From the NCBI GenBank assembly GCA_018663505.1, contig JABJQG010000072.1, positions 49,290 through 113,289 on the forward strand: 64,000 bases of DNA, written 5' to 3'. This document shows, one piece after another, positions 37,703-46,970 of this stretch (positions are counted from its first letter, which is position 1; each line of letters opens with the position of its first letter). A program made the translations under genes and the position numbers. Source of the stretch: Pseudobdellovibrionaceae bacterium (GTDB taxonomy: Bacteria > Bdellovibrionota > Bdellovibrionia > Bdellovibrionales > UBA1609). The notes under the pieces are model-generated. The model saw only the letters and a list, made by a program, of their open reading frames with translations, was not told the DNA's origin and searched no databases.

Positions 37703-37831
37703 GCTCACACCATATGCTAAATATTTAAAAAAGGTAACTGCTGCCTTTAACTCCATGCAGTGCAAAAAGGGAACTTGACCTTTTCATAGGCCCAGAGTTA
37801 AACTTCTATGCGATGTAAAGAAAGGGAGTTT

Positions 37832-38626
37832 ATGCGCCAATATTTAAATTTAATGCAAACAATATTAGACCAAGGAGCCGACAAGGAAGACCGCACCGGT
37901 ACTGGCACTTTGAGTGTATTTGGCCATCAAATGAGGTTCGACCTACAACAAGGTTTTCCTTTAGTCACAACAAAAAAGCTGCACTTAAAATCTATTGTCC
38001 ACGAGTTACTGTGGTTTTTAAAAGGTGACACCAACATCTCCTATCTTCAGGAAAACAATGTACGTATCTGGAATGACTGGGCCGATGAAAAAGGCAACCT
38101 AGGACGTGTCTACGGAGCACAATGGAGAGACTGGAAAAACTCCAAAGGCGAGAGCTTTGATCAAATTAAAAATGTAGTGGATCAAATTAAATCTAATCCA
38201 GATTCTAGACGCCACATAGTTGTAAGTTTTAACCCTGGGGAAATTCAAGGTATGGCCTTGCCACCTTGTCATGCATTTTTTCAATTTTATGTGGCTAAAG
38301 GTAAACTCTCTTGTCAAATGTACCAACGTTCTGCTGATGTCTTTCTTGGGGTTCCTTTTAATATTGCAAGCTACGCTCTGCTCACTTTAATGGTGGCACA
38401 AGTGTGTGACTTAGAACCTGGCGAATTTATTCACACTCTTGGTGACGCTCACCTTTACTCTAATCACCTTGATCAAACAAATTTACAACTTACCCGAACC
38501 CCACACCCTTTACCTAAAATGAAAATTAACCCAGAGGTAAAGGATATTTTTGAATTTAATTTTGAGGATTTTGAACTCACTGGCTATGAGTCCCATCCTC
38601 ATATTAAAGGGGTTGTTGCGGTATGA
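37832..38626 (+). CDS. thyA: Thymidylate synthase
   Basis: ThyA methylates dUMP to dTMP with methylene-tetrahydrofolate. ATG 37832 with AAGGGAG five bases upstream gives 264 residues, the same length as the E. coli enzyme, so an upstream ATG at 37808 is not used. Key motifs are [19 protein letters not shown], the nucleophile in [14 protein letters not shown] (Cys about 146), and [20 protein letters not shown]. The C-terminus ends HIKGVVAV as expected. The stop shares ATGA with folA, so the two are translationally coupled, a common and functional pairing because dihydrofolate produced here is recycled by DHFR. Confidence 0.97.
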   Translation: MRQYLNLMQTILDQGADKEDRTGTGTLSVFGHQMRFDLQQGFPLVTTKKLHLKSIVHELLWFLKGDTNISYLQENNVRIWNDWADEKGNLGRVYGAQWRDWKNSKGESFDQIKNVVDQIKSNPDSRRHIVVSFNPGEIQGMALPPCHAFFQFYVAKGKLSCQMYQRSADVFLGVPFNIASYALLTLMVAQVCDLEPGEFIHTLGDAHLYSNHLDQTNLQLTRTPHPLPKMKINPEVKDIFEFNFEDFELTGYESHPHIKGVVAV

Positions 38627-39117
38627 TTATTTCTCATATTCTTGCCACTTCAGAGAATCGAGTTATAGGAGTTAACGGAGATCTCCCCTGGGATATCCCT
38701 GAGGATATGAAGTTTTTTAAAAACAAAACTAAGAAGCACATAATTATAATGGGCAGGAAAACATTCGAATCTTTTCCTGGTCAAAAAGCATTGCCCAATA
38801 GGCTTAACATTGTCATTACTCGCCAACAGAATTATAAACCAGAAAACACTGTAGTCGTAAATTCTATCGATGGAGCACTGAGGTATGCAGAATCTAAAAC
38901 TCAAGAGTATTCAAATGAAGTTTTTATTATCGGTGGAGGTGAAATCTATAATCAAACTCTTAAACTTGCAAATAAGATTTATCTCACTCAAATCCACAAA
39001 GACTTTGAAGGCGACACAAAATATCCAGTATTAAACAATGATGAGTTTAAGGTGACTGAGCGTACTGATCATACCGATCCTGTACCATTTTCATTTTTAA
39101 CCTACGAAAGAGTTTAA
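38623..39117 (+). CDS. folA: Dihydrofolate reductase
   Basis: The 164-residue enzyme reduces dihydrofolate with NADPH. Motifs in order: [21 protein letters not shown] (Trp and the acidic residue of the substrate site in LPWDIPED), [12 protein letters not shown] (NADPH phosphate site), and [11 protein letters not shown] near residue 103. Length is typical of bacterial DHFR. It begins within the thyA stop and is followed 22 bases later by mutY, so thyA-folA-mutY probably form one transcript. Confidence 0.96.
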   Translation: MIISHILATSENRVIGVNGDLPWDIPEDMKFFKNKTKKHIIIMGRKTFESFPGQKALPNRLNIVITRQQNYKPENTVVVNSIDGALRYAESKTQEYSNEVFIIGGGEIYNQTLKLANKIYLTQIHKDFEGDTKYPVLNNDEFKVTERTDHTDPVPFSFLTYERV

Positions 39118-39139
39118 ACTCATATAAGAGGCTCATAAA

Positions 39140-40144
39140 ATGTCCAACACACAAGAACAAAAATTGTTTATTTGGTATGAGAATAATAAAAGAGACCTGC
39201 CTTGGCGTAAGAACAAAAATCCATATTTTATTTGGATCTCAGAAACCATGCTCCAACAAACTACCACAACGGCAGTTATCCCCTATTTCCATAGATTTAT
39301 AAAGACATTCCCAACTTTGGAATCCCTTGCTAATGCTAAGGAGGCAGATGTACTGGTTGCCTGGTCAGGTTTAGGCTACTACTCCAGAGCCCGGAACCTA
39401 CACAAAGCCGCAAAACAATTACATGACCTAAAATCTTTTCCCACCTCCGCTGAGGAGCTCATTGCCCTTCCGGGATTTGGACCTTACACTTCACGGGCTG
39501 TAAGCAGTATCGCTTTCAATGAAAAAGTGGGTGTTCTCGACGGTAACGTCATTCGTGTTTTATCAAGATTAAATAATATCAAGTCCCAATGGTGGAAAAC
39601 ACAAGAAAGAAAACAGCTGCAAAGTATTTCTGATGAAATGGCTCAATATAAAAACAGTGCAACAATGAATCAGGCACTTATGGAATTAGGTGCCACAATT
39701 TGTACTCCCAAAAGTCCATATTGCCTGTCTTGCCCTTGGGTAAAGAATTGCAAAAGTCTAAAAGCTAATACCAATAATGAACTCCCCATGAAAAAACCAA
39801 AAAAGTCTTTTGAAATTTACCAATGGAACCCAGAGGTCTATACTAAAGAAATAAATAAAAAAGTTCATGTAGCTCTAATTAAAAATGACTACGCACCATT
39901 TCTTAAGAAGCAATGGCTCTTCCCTGGAACAATTAGTAAAAAATCATCTAAACCGAAAACATTTGATTTTAAGCATACAATTACACATCACCAAATCTAC
40001 ACAATACCCAAATTTAAAAAACAATTACCACCCAGTTTAAATAGCAAAATTACATGGGTGCATATCAACGAAATCAAAAAGTGGAACCCCACCTCTCTTG
40101 TAGAAAAGGTACGAGAAAAGGTACGGACACACTTCTGTTTCTAA
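39140..40144 (+). CDS. mutY: Adenine DNA glycosylase
   Basis: MutY removes adenine mispaired with 8-oxoguanine. The HhH-GPD fold shows ETMLQQTTT, the hairpin LPGFGPYTSRAVSS (about residue 115), and the catalytic Asp in VGVLDGNVIRVLSR. The Fe-S cluster Cys follow C-x6-C-x2-C-x5-C in CTPKSPYCLSCPWVKNC. A NUDIX-like C-terminal domain follows. The last residues are unusual: a 12-base tandem repeat (40102-40113 and 40114-40125) encodes EKVR twice, and the end RTHFCF plus stop are inside the arm of a large palindrome, so the natural C-terminus was probably replaced by that element. Confidence 0.94.
   Translation: MSNTQEQKLFIWYENNKRDLPWRKNKNPYFIWISETMLQQTTTTAVIPYFHRFIKTFPTLESLANAKEADVLVAWSGLGYYSRARNLHKAAKQLHDLKSFPTSAEELIALPGFGPYTSRAVSSIAFNEKVGVLDGNVIRVLSRLNNIKSQWWKTQERKQLQSISDEMAQYKNSATMNQALMELGATICTPKSPYCLSCPWVKNCKSLKANTNNELPMKKPKKSFEIYQWNPEVYTKEINKKVHVALIKNDYAPFLKKQWLFPGTISKKSSKPKTFDFKHTITHHQIYTIPKFKKQLPPSLNSKITWVHINEIKKWNPTSLVEKVREKVRTHFCF
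40102..40125 (+). repeat. 12-bp tandem direct repeat at the 3' end of mutY
   Basis: AGAAAAGGTACG occurs twice in succession at 40102-40113 and 40114-40125, keeping the reading frame. The second copy enters the outer arm of the palindromic element at 40117. It may be a target duplication or a simple slippage product. Confidence 0.75.
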
Positions 40145-40609
40145 GCCGCATCATTCCAACACCGCTCACTATAATTTTTTCTACCATTTGATAGTTTGCG
40201 CCAAGAGCCTGTTCAAATTTCAACCTGAAAAATGAGCGTCCCATAAAAACCTTATATAGCGTCATAAAATCTTCAAATATTATGAAACTGAATTTATGGG
40301 ATTTTGATTCGGCTGAAGGAAATACTGTAGCTTAACCAACACCTATTTCAGCCTCTTCTTCTCAAAAATTGCGTTGCAATTTTTCGAGATCAATTAAAAA
40401 TATAGATTATATTAATAGGTTCGGTTTATTAGTCTCGACTAATTACGCAGTAATTAGTGAGAAGAAGAGGCTGGTATTAGATATGATCAAGAATAAGGTT
40501 TTCTTCAGCCGAATCAAAAACCCATAAATTCAGTTTCATAATATCCGAGGTTTTTTTGCCATTACTAACTTGTAACGCGGCTTAGACACAGAAGTGTGTC
40601 CGTACCTTT
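40117..40609. repeat. Nested palindromic element, family B, between mutY and the convergent gene
   Basis: Three concentric pairings are present: 40117-40149 with 40577-40609 (33 bp, one mismatch), 40277-40318 with 40503-40544 (42 bp, one mismatch), and 40349-40364 with 40458-40473 (16 bp, perfect). The centre holds two perfect 9-bp hairpins with three-base loops (40364-40384 and 40438-40458), each bordered by CTTCTTCTCA and CGAGA in inverted orientation. The outer arms contain the mutY stop and overlap the stop of the convergent gene. There is no open reading frame of note inside. It may be a miniature mobile element, or act as a two-way terminator. Confidence 0.88.
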
Positions 40610-41165
40610 ACAGGGTCCAGCGGAAGTTACGAAAAATTTTGTGACAGCTTTCAATATTGGATTTAAAACTGTTCACATGAGACCGACAGGTCATTACTAC
40701 AGCCACTTTATCTTTTAAAAAAATAAGCTGACGCATTTGTCTCTGGCTGTTGCTATTCACTGAGTCTACTAAATAGGCCAGTCGTTTATTAACAGTGATT
40801 GGTTTTGAGGTTAGTATTTTTAAACCAAATTTAGAATAATCTTTAACCCATGATTTTATATATTTTTTTAATGTGGTTTTTTTTGGCAAATGATTCACTC
40901 TTAAAGTAAGGGCTGGCTGGACTCCATTTTGTAAATCTGGCGCACGATACTCTGTAATGACATAAGGATTAGATTTTGGCTGAGTATGCAGCCAAGTTGT
41001 CCCTGCTGCACTTATTTTAAAACCTAGAGGCGAGTAAAAGGTGCCCAAATGCGAAGAAATAAACTGCGAAGAGGAAGTGGCTGGGATTGGCGATGCAGCA
41101 GCAAAAATATTAATTAACAAAATAAAACTAAAAAAGTACGTTCTCATAATTAGCATTATAGTCAT
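40608..41165 (-). CDS. Secreted protein of unknown function
   Basis: The 185-residue product has a signal peptide (MRTYFFSFILLINIFAAA, cleavage near ASP) and a mature domain with GTFYSPLGFKISAAGTTW, then beta-type segments and two Cys (VVMTCRSH and IESCHKIF). The region around the first block resembles PsbP/DcrB-like folds weakly. ATG 41165 directly follows the lipoprotein gene stop; ATG 41147, which begins the signal peptide, is an equally good start. It is the last gene in a helicase-lipoprotein-this order on the minus strand, and its stop lies in the arm of the family B palindrome. Confidence 0.55.
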   Translation of the reverse strand: MTIMLIMRTYFFSFILLINIFAAASPIPATSSSQFISSHLGTFYSPLGFKISAAGTTWLHTQPKSNPYVITEYRAPDLQNGVQPALTLRVNHLPKKTTLKKYIKSWVKDYSKFGLKILTSKPITVNKRLAYLVDSVNSNSQRQMRQLIFLKDKVAVVMTCRSHVNSFKSNIESCHKIFRNFRWTL

Positions 41166-42302
41166 CTAGTTTATGGTATGACAAGGAAGTGTGGGATTAA
41201 TTCTATTGTGATAAGTATTAAACCTCTTATCCTTCCCCTGAGCGGTATATATATACCTAACAAGCTCTCCCGGCCTTGCCTCACCATAAATTGGCCATAA
41301 ATTAAGATTATGATCATAGGTGAGCCTCTTTAAACATTGATTATAGATGGTGTACTCATAAATTTCAAAATTATTAATATCATCATAATTTGAAGAGAGA
41401 ATAATTTCCTGAGCAGAACCAGACCACTTCGGGGCATGTATTAACCCTATAATACCTAAAATTACTTCCGTGGCACCCTTGATTTTATGTTTTTTCTTTG
41501 ACGAAACTAAAGTATTCACCTTTTGTTTGAAACGAACCAAAGAAGAGGAGTTCGTCTCTTTATTGTACTCCACCCATAGAAGCTGACCATCATTTGAAAC
41601 ATGAGGGAACATTATCAAATTAGTAGATTCATAAACCATTTTTTTTAACTTTGAATGTAAACTCTTAAAATGTATTTGGTACCTTATGGAGTTTGATGCT
41701 GACACAAGCCTTGATACAAAGAAAATACCTTTCGGCTGATCTACAACTGCCGGGTGGTAATCATAACCTCTACGAAAAGTTAACCTCTTTTGTTTAAACG
41801 AAGACACTTGTCTATAATAAATCTCACCTAAAACCATAGGGTAAATATTATCAAAGGGCCAACTGAACTTTTGCTCAATTTTTCTATTGAGCTCCTTAGG
41901 ATACTCCTTGTCCTCGTCAGTGGTGCTCAAAAATATAACTTCATTCTTGTTAAACCCTACTGGGTCATAATTTTCAGCTCTATTTACAGTTACTCCATGG
42001 TTACGCATAGAAATGGGAACACCTATCTTATTATAACCTAACTCAGCCATTTTAACTTGAGAATGCTCGTGTTTTTTTTTATTTTTATTTAAAAAAATAT
42101 AAGCCAAATCCTTTTCTTCATTAGAACCTACCTGAGACAAGGAATAGGAGCTTTTAAAAAACTCCACGGGTGGACTTAATTTAATATCTTTTGGAATGGA
42201 TAATACTTTTTTGCCTGATTTTTTTACTGCAGTTGTGCAAGATGCCACTACAAACATAAGGCAACCAAGGTAAATTATTTGGAAAAATACCTTAGCCACC
42301 AA
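41166..42302 (-). CDS. Lipoprotein, possibly beta-propeller-like
   Basis: The 378-residue protein has a lipoprotein signal peptide (YLGCLMFVVASC, lipidation Cys about residue 22). The mature part shows repeated segments such as LIMFPHVSNDGQLLWVEYN, WSGSAQEIILSSNYDD and LWPIYGEARPG, reminiscent of TolB-like WD40/PD40 propeller blades; this is a judgement from pattern. Starts are non-ATG (TTG 42302 or GTG 42299) and overlap the helicase stop, so it is probably translated with it. Function unknown; a role at the outer membrane is likely from the lipidation signal. Confidence 0.6.
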   Translation of the reverse strand: MVAKVFFQIIYLGCLMFVVASCTTAVKKSGKKVLSIPKDIKLSPPVEFFKSSYSLSQVGSNEEKDLAYIFLNKNKKKHEHSQVKMAELGYNKIGVPISMRNHGVTVNRAENYDPVGFNKNEVIFLSTTDEDKEYPKELNRKIEQKFSWPFDNIYPMVLGEIYYRQVSSFKQKRLTFRRGYDYHPAVVDQPKGIFFVSRLVSASNSIRYQIHFKSLHSKLKKMVYESTNLIMFPHVSNDGQLLWVEYNKETNSSSLVRFKQKVNTLVSSKKKHKIKGATEVILGIIGLIHAPKWSGSAQEIILSSNYDDINNFEIYEYTIYNQCLKRLTYDHNLNLWPIYGEARPGELVRYIYTAQGKDKRFNTYHNRINPTLPCHTIN

Positions 42303-44010
42303 GCAAGCCTTTAAGTAAACTTGTGAATTTTTGGGCTAAAGAAGCTGGTGGTTTCGCTGTGGTACCCACACTACCCGAGCGTGATGAACGTGTTCGGGTA
42401 TTTCTTTTTTTAGTCACCTTCTTTTTCACCTGATGCTGAGGCTTAGCCGTTTTCTTATAGTCTGGTTTGTTACCATCCTGTTTACTAGCATCTTCTCTTT
42501 TGTGCCTTGGCTTTTTATCATATTTTTTATCATATTTCTTTTCACTACCCTTAGCTTTATAATCTGGCTTAGAATTTCCATCAGAATCTTTTTCACCATA
42601 TTTTTTCTTAGGGCGACGGTCTTTGTCCGAATTTCGTTTGGGATATGGGTTAGAATGTGGATTGCCCGATTTACCTCGTTGCGAATGAGTTTTATTAAAT
42701 CGATCCGAATTAGAATATCTAGGCAAAGGCTTAAAGTCGGTAATTAAATCCTTATCTTCTACCCAACCAATATCAAGTTTATAGCCCAAGAACTCATGAA
42801 TACGCGCTAAAGATTCCACATCTTTATCACTCACTAAAGAAATAGCTTCGCCTTTTTCTCCAGCTCTTCCGGTTCGGCCAATACGGTGCACGTAACTGGA
42901 GGCATCATCTGGGAGCTCATAGTTTATTACTAAATCTACATTTTTAATATCTAGTCCACGAGCAGCCACATCTGTAGCCACTAAAATCGTCGTTTCATTA
43001 CCTTCATCCTTAAATCTTTCCATAATTCGAGAACGTTGGCTCTGGGACAGTAGGCTCGATATTCCCTCAGCCTTAAAACCATTTGAAGTTAAAAATGGCC
43101 CTAAGCGCTCTACGTTTCGTTTAAAATTACTAAATACAATGGCCTGTTTTGGGTTTTTTAATTTTAAAATAGATATTAAAAACTGAGCCTTCTCCTGGTC
43201 TCCCACTTGTAAAATCTCATCAGCAACATTAACCGCTTTAGTCTCATCTTTACTGATATTTATTTCTTCGGGTTGAGCCCCAAATTCATAAGCCATATTC
43301 ATAACATCAAAGTTATCTGTGGCACTAAAAAGCAAATACTGACGAGTTTTAGGAACTCTTCTTAGGATATACGATACGTCATCTTTAAAGCCCATATCAA
43401 ACATTCGATCAGCTTCATCAAAAACCATAGCTACAATTTGAGATAAATCAATGTGATGCACTTTAAACAAATCAATAAGACGTCCAGGGGTGGCAATAAT
43501 AAATTGCACTCCAGACTTCAAAGCTGCGATTTGCTTATCGTGAGGTACTCCTCCGTAAATACTACATGCCTTCAGCTCTGTACCTTCAGCAAAAGTTAAA
43601 AAATTTTGGTAGATTTGATCTGCAAGTTCCCTAGTTGGTACTAAAACTAAAATAAAACTTTTTTCATTCCATTCTGGAAATGCGTATTTATGATGTTCTG
43701 ATTTAAAATTTTCTGCATCCTGAGTTTTAGACTCGTCAAATTTTAACTTATCAATTTTGGATCTTAAAACTCTTTCTATAAGTGGCAGTAAAAATGCCCC
43801 TGTTTTTCCTGTGCCTGTTTGGGCTAGGCCCGAAATATCTTTGTTTTCTAAAACCTTAGGAATAGCTATTTCTTGAATGGGGGTGCACTCTGTAAACCCT
43901 AGCTTGTCTATGTTTTGCTGAATACTCTCGTGAAACTCGAAGTGGTTAAAATTCACTCTATTTTGTCCTTGATGATAAGATGATTGATCAAGTGCTTTAA
44001 ACTCAATCAA
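42292..44010 (-). CDS. DEAD-box ATP-dependent RNA helicase
   Basis: The 572-residue protein has the Q motif (NIDKLGFTECTPIQEIAIP), motif I AQTGTGKT, Ia PTRELA, Ib TPGR, II DEAD, III SAT, and in the second domain VATDVAARGLD and HRIGRTGRAG (VI). It resembles RhlE/SrmB-type helicases that remodel rRNA or mRNA. An insertion of about 30 polar residues sits between motifs I and Ia. The C-terminal 130 residues are a Lys/Arg/Asp/Asn-rich low-complexity tail with several KYDKK-like repeats, a typical RNA-binding appendage. The start is TTG 44010, since no in-frame ATG lies nearby. Confidence 0.93.
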   Translation of the reverse strand: MIEFKALDQSSYHQGQNRVNFNHFEFHESIQQNIDKLGFTECTPIQEIAIPKVLENKDISGLAQTGTGKTGAFLLPLIERVLRSKIDKLKFDESKTQDAENFKSEHHKYAFPEWNEKSFILVLVPTRELADQIYQNFLTFAEGTELKACSIYGGVPHDKQIAALKSGVQFIIATPGRLIDLFKVHHIDLSQIVAMVFDEADRMFDMGFKDDVSYILRRVPKTRQYLLFSATDNFDVMNMAYEFGAQPEEINISKDETKAVNVADEILQVGDQEKAQFLISILKLKNPKQAIVFSNFKRNVERLGPFLTSNGFKAEGISSLLSQSQRSRIMERFKDEGNETTILVATDVAARGLDIKNVDLVINYELPDDASSYVHRIGRTGRAGEKGEAISLVSDKDVESLARIHEFLGYKLDIGWVEDKDLITDFKPLPRYSNSDRFNKTHSQRGKSGNPHSNPYPKRNSDKDRRPKKKYGEKDSDGNSKPDYKAKGSEKKYDKKYDKKPRHKREDASKQDGNKPDYKKTAKPQHQVKKKVTKKRNTRTRSSRSGSVGTTAKPPASLAQKFTSLLKGLLGG

Positions 44011-44049
44011 ACTATTAAAACCCTATTTATATTGAATACTTAAAAAATG

Positions 44050-44859
44050 TCAAAGAAAGTCTTTTAGAGAATTTACAAATAGCCGTGGTTTCTCTGCATG
44101 AACCCAGTGCCCTGCGCCCTCTATCACCACTCCTTGGGCATGAGAGTTTCCACTCAACATTTTATCATAGTTCTCCTGTGGTAGATCCGTTGAAAGCTCC
44201 CCTCTCACTATGAGCAAAGGGCAGGTAACAGCTCCAAATCCCTCCCACAAGCTCACCAAACGACTTTCCTTAAGAGATTCGATGATAGCCTTCTTATAAA
44301 ATCGCCAACTTGCGCGACCAGTGCTCTTATTTTCCCCTATATTCAAATAAAAAAAATCACCCAATCTTTTTCTACTGCCTTGATCTTCAGCACCTTCTAA
44401 GAAATCATGCCTGAAATACTCCCTTGCTTCTTTGCGACTTTCAAAAGGTACAGGAACAGACTCCACTAAATCTATCAATTTTTCTGCACTGCGCCAATCG
44501 CTTTTTGGAGAAATATCTTCAATGACCAACTTTTCCAAACGATGTTCATACTCAATAGCAAAAGCCAAAGCAGCTCTGCCCCCCATTGAGTGACCAACAA
44601 GGTTAATTTTTGACCATCCTAATTCATCAATAATTTTTAATAAGTCTTGAGCATAATCATAGGGACCATAGCCTGATTCAGGGTGAAAAGACCTACCATG
44701 ACCTCGTTGATCATAAGTCAAAATTTCATAATCCTTTTCAAGTTCTCCTAAAATTTTTCGCCAATTTGATCCCATACCCATCAAACCATGTAAAAATACT
44801 AACTTTGGCTTTTTTGGATCCCCATAAAGTTGATAATAAAAATTTTTCAAATAACTCAT
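44050..44859 (-). CDS. Alpha/beta hydrolase (YbfF-like esterase)
   Basis: This 269-residue alpha/beta hydrolase has the oxyanion-hole segment KLVFLHGLMGMGSNW, the nucleophile elbow LVGHSMGGRAAL (Ser near residue 98), an acidic residue near LLIVRGELSTDLP, and the catalytic His in GAGHWVHAEKP. DQRGHGRS is typical of the family. YbfF-type esterases act on acyl-CoA or short esters; the substrate here is unknown. GGAG before ATG 44859 supports the start. It lies between the helicase and pcnB, divergent from pcnB. Confidence 0.87.
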   Translation of the reverse strand: MSYLKNFYYQLYGDPKKPKLVFLHGLMGMGSNWRKILGELEKDYEILTYDQRGHGRSFHPESGYGPYDYAQDLLKIIDELGWSKINLVGHSMGGRAALAFAIEYEHRLEKLVIEDISPKSDWRSAEKLIDLVESVPVPFESRKEAREYFRHDFLEGAEDQGSRKRLGDFFYLNIGENKSTGRASWRFYKKAIIESLKESRLVSLWEGFGAVTCPLLIVRGELSTDLPQENYDKMLSGNSHAQGVVIEGAGHWVHAEKPRLFVNSLKDFL

Positions 44860-44914
44860 CAAAATCTCCAGCTAAAAATGACTCAGGACTAATTATCGCT
44901 TATGATAAAAAATT

Positions 44915-46243
44915 ATGAGAAAATACTCAACTCCATATCTGCACGAAAGCTGGATTCAAAAAGACGCCCTGGATGTAGTTTCTCGCTTGAAGAACAAAAA
45001 GCATACCTGTTATTTAGTGGGAGGATGCGTCCGCGACCTACTTATTGGCATAAATCCTAAGGATTTTGACATTGGAACCTCGGCCACACCTCAGGAAATA
45101 AAAAGAAACGTACCGTTCTCCTACATAATTGGAAAACGATTTCGGCTTGTTTTAGTACGGAGGGGTGAGCACCTTTTTGAAGTTGCGACTTTTCGAAAAA
45201 CAGTGCCACCTGCAGTAAACTCTCGCCTATTAGAGGACATTGAGGGGGAATCTTCTGAAGATCAACAATTAAAAGAAAATTCTGAAGCTAGCAGAGGTGA
45301 ATTGATCCAAGATGTGGAACTTGATGTTGTCACTGATGATAATGTTTTTGGCAGCCCTGAAGAAGACGCTTTCAGAAGAGATTTTACCGTCAATGGACTC
45401 TTCTACGACCCATTTGAACATAAAATTGTAGATTACGTGGACGGAATGAAAGACCTTGAGGCTTGTGAAATAAAAATGATCGGTGATCCAGAGACTCGCT
45501 TTCTAGAGGACTCCATTAGGATACTTAGAGCAATACGACTAGCACATAAAATTCATTTTACTATGGATCAACCTCTCATGAAGGCTATTGAAGTCACTGC
45601 CGTTTCCCTAAGCGACGCCCCTCTCCCTAGAAAAAGAGAAGAAATCTTAAAATTTCTAAAACTAGAAGACCCATCCTTAGCATTTTTAACCTGTTTAGAC
45701 ACCAACACCTTAAAGTACCTGTCTCCCACTCTTCATAAACTATTTGATAATAAAAGGCTCAAACAAGAGTTTCTATGCCGACTTCGCTACTTTAATGATA
45801 CGGCTTTAGATTTATCAAAGCCCCTTCACCTTATGTGTTTGTTTGTATTTCACTTTTTAGAAACAATTTATACTACAGAAGAAATAAATAACCTCACTCT
45901 AGACGGGCTCAGTAATGACGATACCTTAATTCAAATTTTTAGATTTGAAATTGGTGTTTTTAAATTAGAACTGGATATTGCCTACAAAGCTTTTCTAAAT
46001 ATTAAAAAGCTCAACGATTTAGATAAAATTAAGAACAAAGAAGATAAGAAAATTGTAGATGTACTTAAGTACGAAACCTTCTACTTGTCTTTTCTGCTAG
46101 GAGTGGAAAGTCTCAGGATCTCCTTAGAGGCCCAGGACTTTTGGTGCGAGAAATACCAAAAACATATTAGAGAAGTTATCGAGCTTGATGCAAAAAAAGT
46201 AGAGAAAAAACATAAACGCAAACGAAAACGCTATAAACGCTGA
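44915..46243 (+). CDS. pcnB: Poly(A) polymerase I (nucleotidyltransferase)
   Basis: PcnB adds poly(A) tails that mark RNA for decay. The head domain shows YLVGGCVRDLLIG (residues 34-46), the catalytic DFDIGTSATP and RRDFTVNGLFYDP, and downstream RFLEDSIRILRAIRLAHKI, all of the class II poly(A) polymerase/CCA type with PcnB-like features. An acidic insertion of about 35-50 residues (ESSEDQQLKENSEASRGE and following) sits between ATFRK and EEDAFRRDF. The C-terminus is a very basic tail (KKVEKKHKRKRKRYKR) that could bind RNA. A CCA-adding enzyme is the alternative. Confidence 0.88.
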   Translation: MRKYSTPYLHESWIQKDALDVVSRLKNKKHTCYLVGGCVRDLLIGINPKDFDIGTSATPQEIKRNVPFSYIIGKRFRLVLVRRGEHLFEVATFRKTVPPAVNSRLLEDIEGESSEDQQLKENSEASRGELIQDVELDVVTDDNVFGSPEEDAFRRDFTVNGLFYDPFEHKIVDYVDGMKDLEACEIKMIGDPETRFLEDSIRILRAIRLAHKIHFTMDQPLMKAIEVTAVSLSDAPLPRKREEILKFLKLEDPSLAFLTCLDTNTLKYLSPTLHKLFDNKRLKQEFLCRLRYFNDTALDLSKPLHLMCLFVFHFLETIYTTEEINNLTLDGLSNDDTLIQIFRFEIGVFKLELDIAYKAFLNIKKLNDLDKIKNKEDKKIVDVLKYETFYLSFLLGVESLRISLEAQDFWCEKYQKHIREVIELDAKKVEKKHKRKRKRYKR

Positions 46244-46264
46244 TGAACAATAGCTTATGAATTT

Positions 46265-46297
46265 TTAATAACTGGTCATCCTGCCACCAGTTATTAA
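46265..46297. promoter_or_regulatory. 12-bp perfect inverted repeat between pcnB and tatA
   Basis: TTAATAACTGGT (46265-46276) is exactly complementary to ACCAGTTATTAA (46286-46297) with a 9-base spacer. It begins 22 bases after the pcnB stop and lies about 100 bases before tatA. No T-run follows in either direction, so it may be an operator or an RNA-processing hairpin rather than a terminator. Confidence 0.45.
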
Positions 46298-46394
46298 CCA
46301 TAACGCTGCTTGTCTCATATATAAGCTGACACCTTTCTTCTATCCATAGGCTTGTGGTAGACTATAATTGAAACATTAACCTCTTGGAGACGTG

Positions 46395-46634
46395 ATGAGC
46401 CCCTCAATTTGGCAAATTCTTATTGTACTTGTTATTATTTTACTTTTATTTGGACCTAAACGTATCCCAGGCTTAGGCAAATCATTAGGTGAGGCTATCC
46501 GAGGTTTCAAAAAAGGAATTAACGAGGATGATATTGACGTCACTGATTCTGTAAAAACAGAACAGCTAGACTCTTCTGAAGACGAAAAAACAAATAAGAA
46601 AAAAGAGAACGTTACTGAAAAGGAAAGTCATTAA
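46395..46634 (+). CDS. tatA: Sec-independent translocase subunit TatA
   Basis: The 79-residue protein has the TatA layout: one N-terminal helix (WQILIVLVIILLLFG), the FGPKRIPGLGKSLGEAIRGFKKG amphipathic hinge (long motif shown only as its start and end: FGPKRIP and GFKKG), and an acidic, Lys-rich C-terminal tail. It forms the pore of the twin-arginine pathway with TatC, which is not in the window. ATG 46395 is used, with GGAGA four bases before it; a GTG at 46392 lies immediately upstream. A TATAAT occurs about 30 bases before the start. Confidence 0.93.
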   Translation: MSPSIWQILIVLVIILLLFGPKRIPGLGKSLGEAIRGFKKGINEDDIDVTDSVKTEQLDSSEDEKTNKKKENVTEKESH

Positions 46635-46700
46635 ACACTTTTTTATTTTTATTATACTAAAATCATAAAACATTGAGTAATTTCAAAAAGTAGCTCTAGT

Positions 46701-46906
46701 GCAAAGTTGATAGCTTTCCATCCATGGGAGATCAGGGGCTAGCCGCCCCTGAAACCCGCAATTCTTCAACATCGTGTTGAAGAATCTATAGGTAATTAAA
46801 AAAAATCAGATCACCATGAGTTTGTTTTTTTATTAGATTCCCCCACACGACGTGGGGGAATTGACGGGCTCGGGCCGTCATAGGCCCGATCTCCCATGGA
46901 TGGAAA
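46701..46906. repeat. Palindromic repeat element, family A, copy 2 (two inverted modules)
   Basis: This copy is closely similar to the one at 27301-27520. It has the same modules in inverted orientation, the same four hairpins (AGGGGC/GCCCCT; the 11-bp stem with TCG loop; ATTCCCCCAC/GTGGGGGAAT; CGGGCC/GGCCCG), and matching linkers. The loop bases and the centre differ from copy 1 more than the stems do. The outermost arms beyond TTTCCATCC no longer pair. It occupies the convergent gap between tatA and the transketolase gene. Confidence 0.92.
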
Positions 46907-46970
46907 AGCGCCAATGGGATGCCCAAAGCTCAAAGCCACCCACTCATAATTTGTCGAGACTCATAAACAC

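Noticed and set aside
40145..40607. Hidden gene in the palindromic gap after mutY
   Set aside because: The only longer frames run through the palindromic arms, overlap mutY in antisense, and show no domain-like features.
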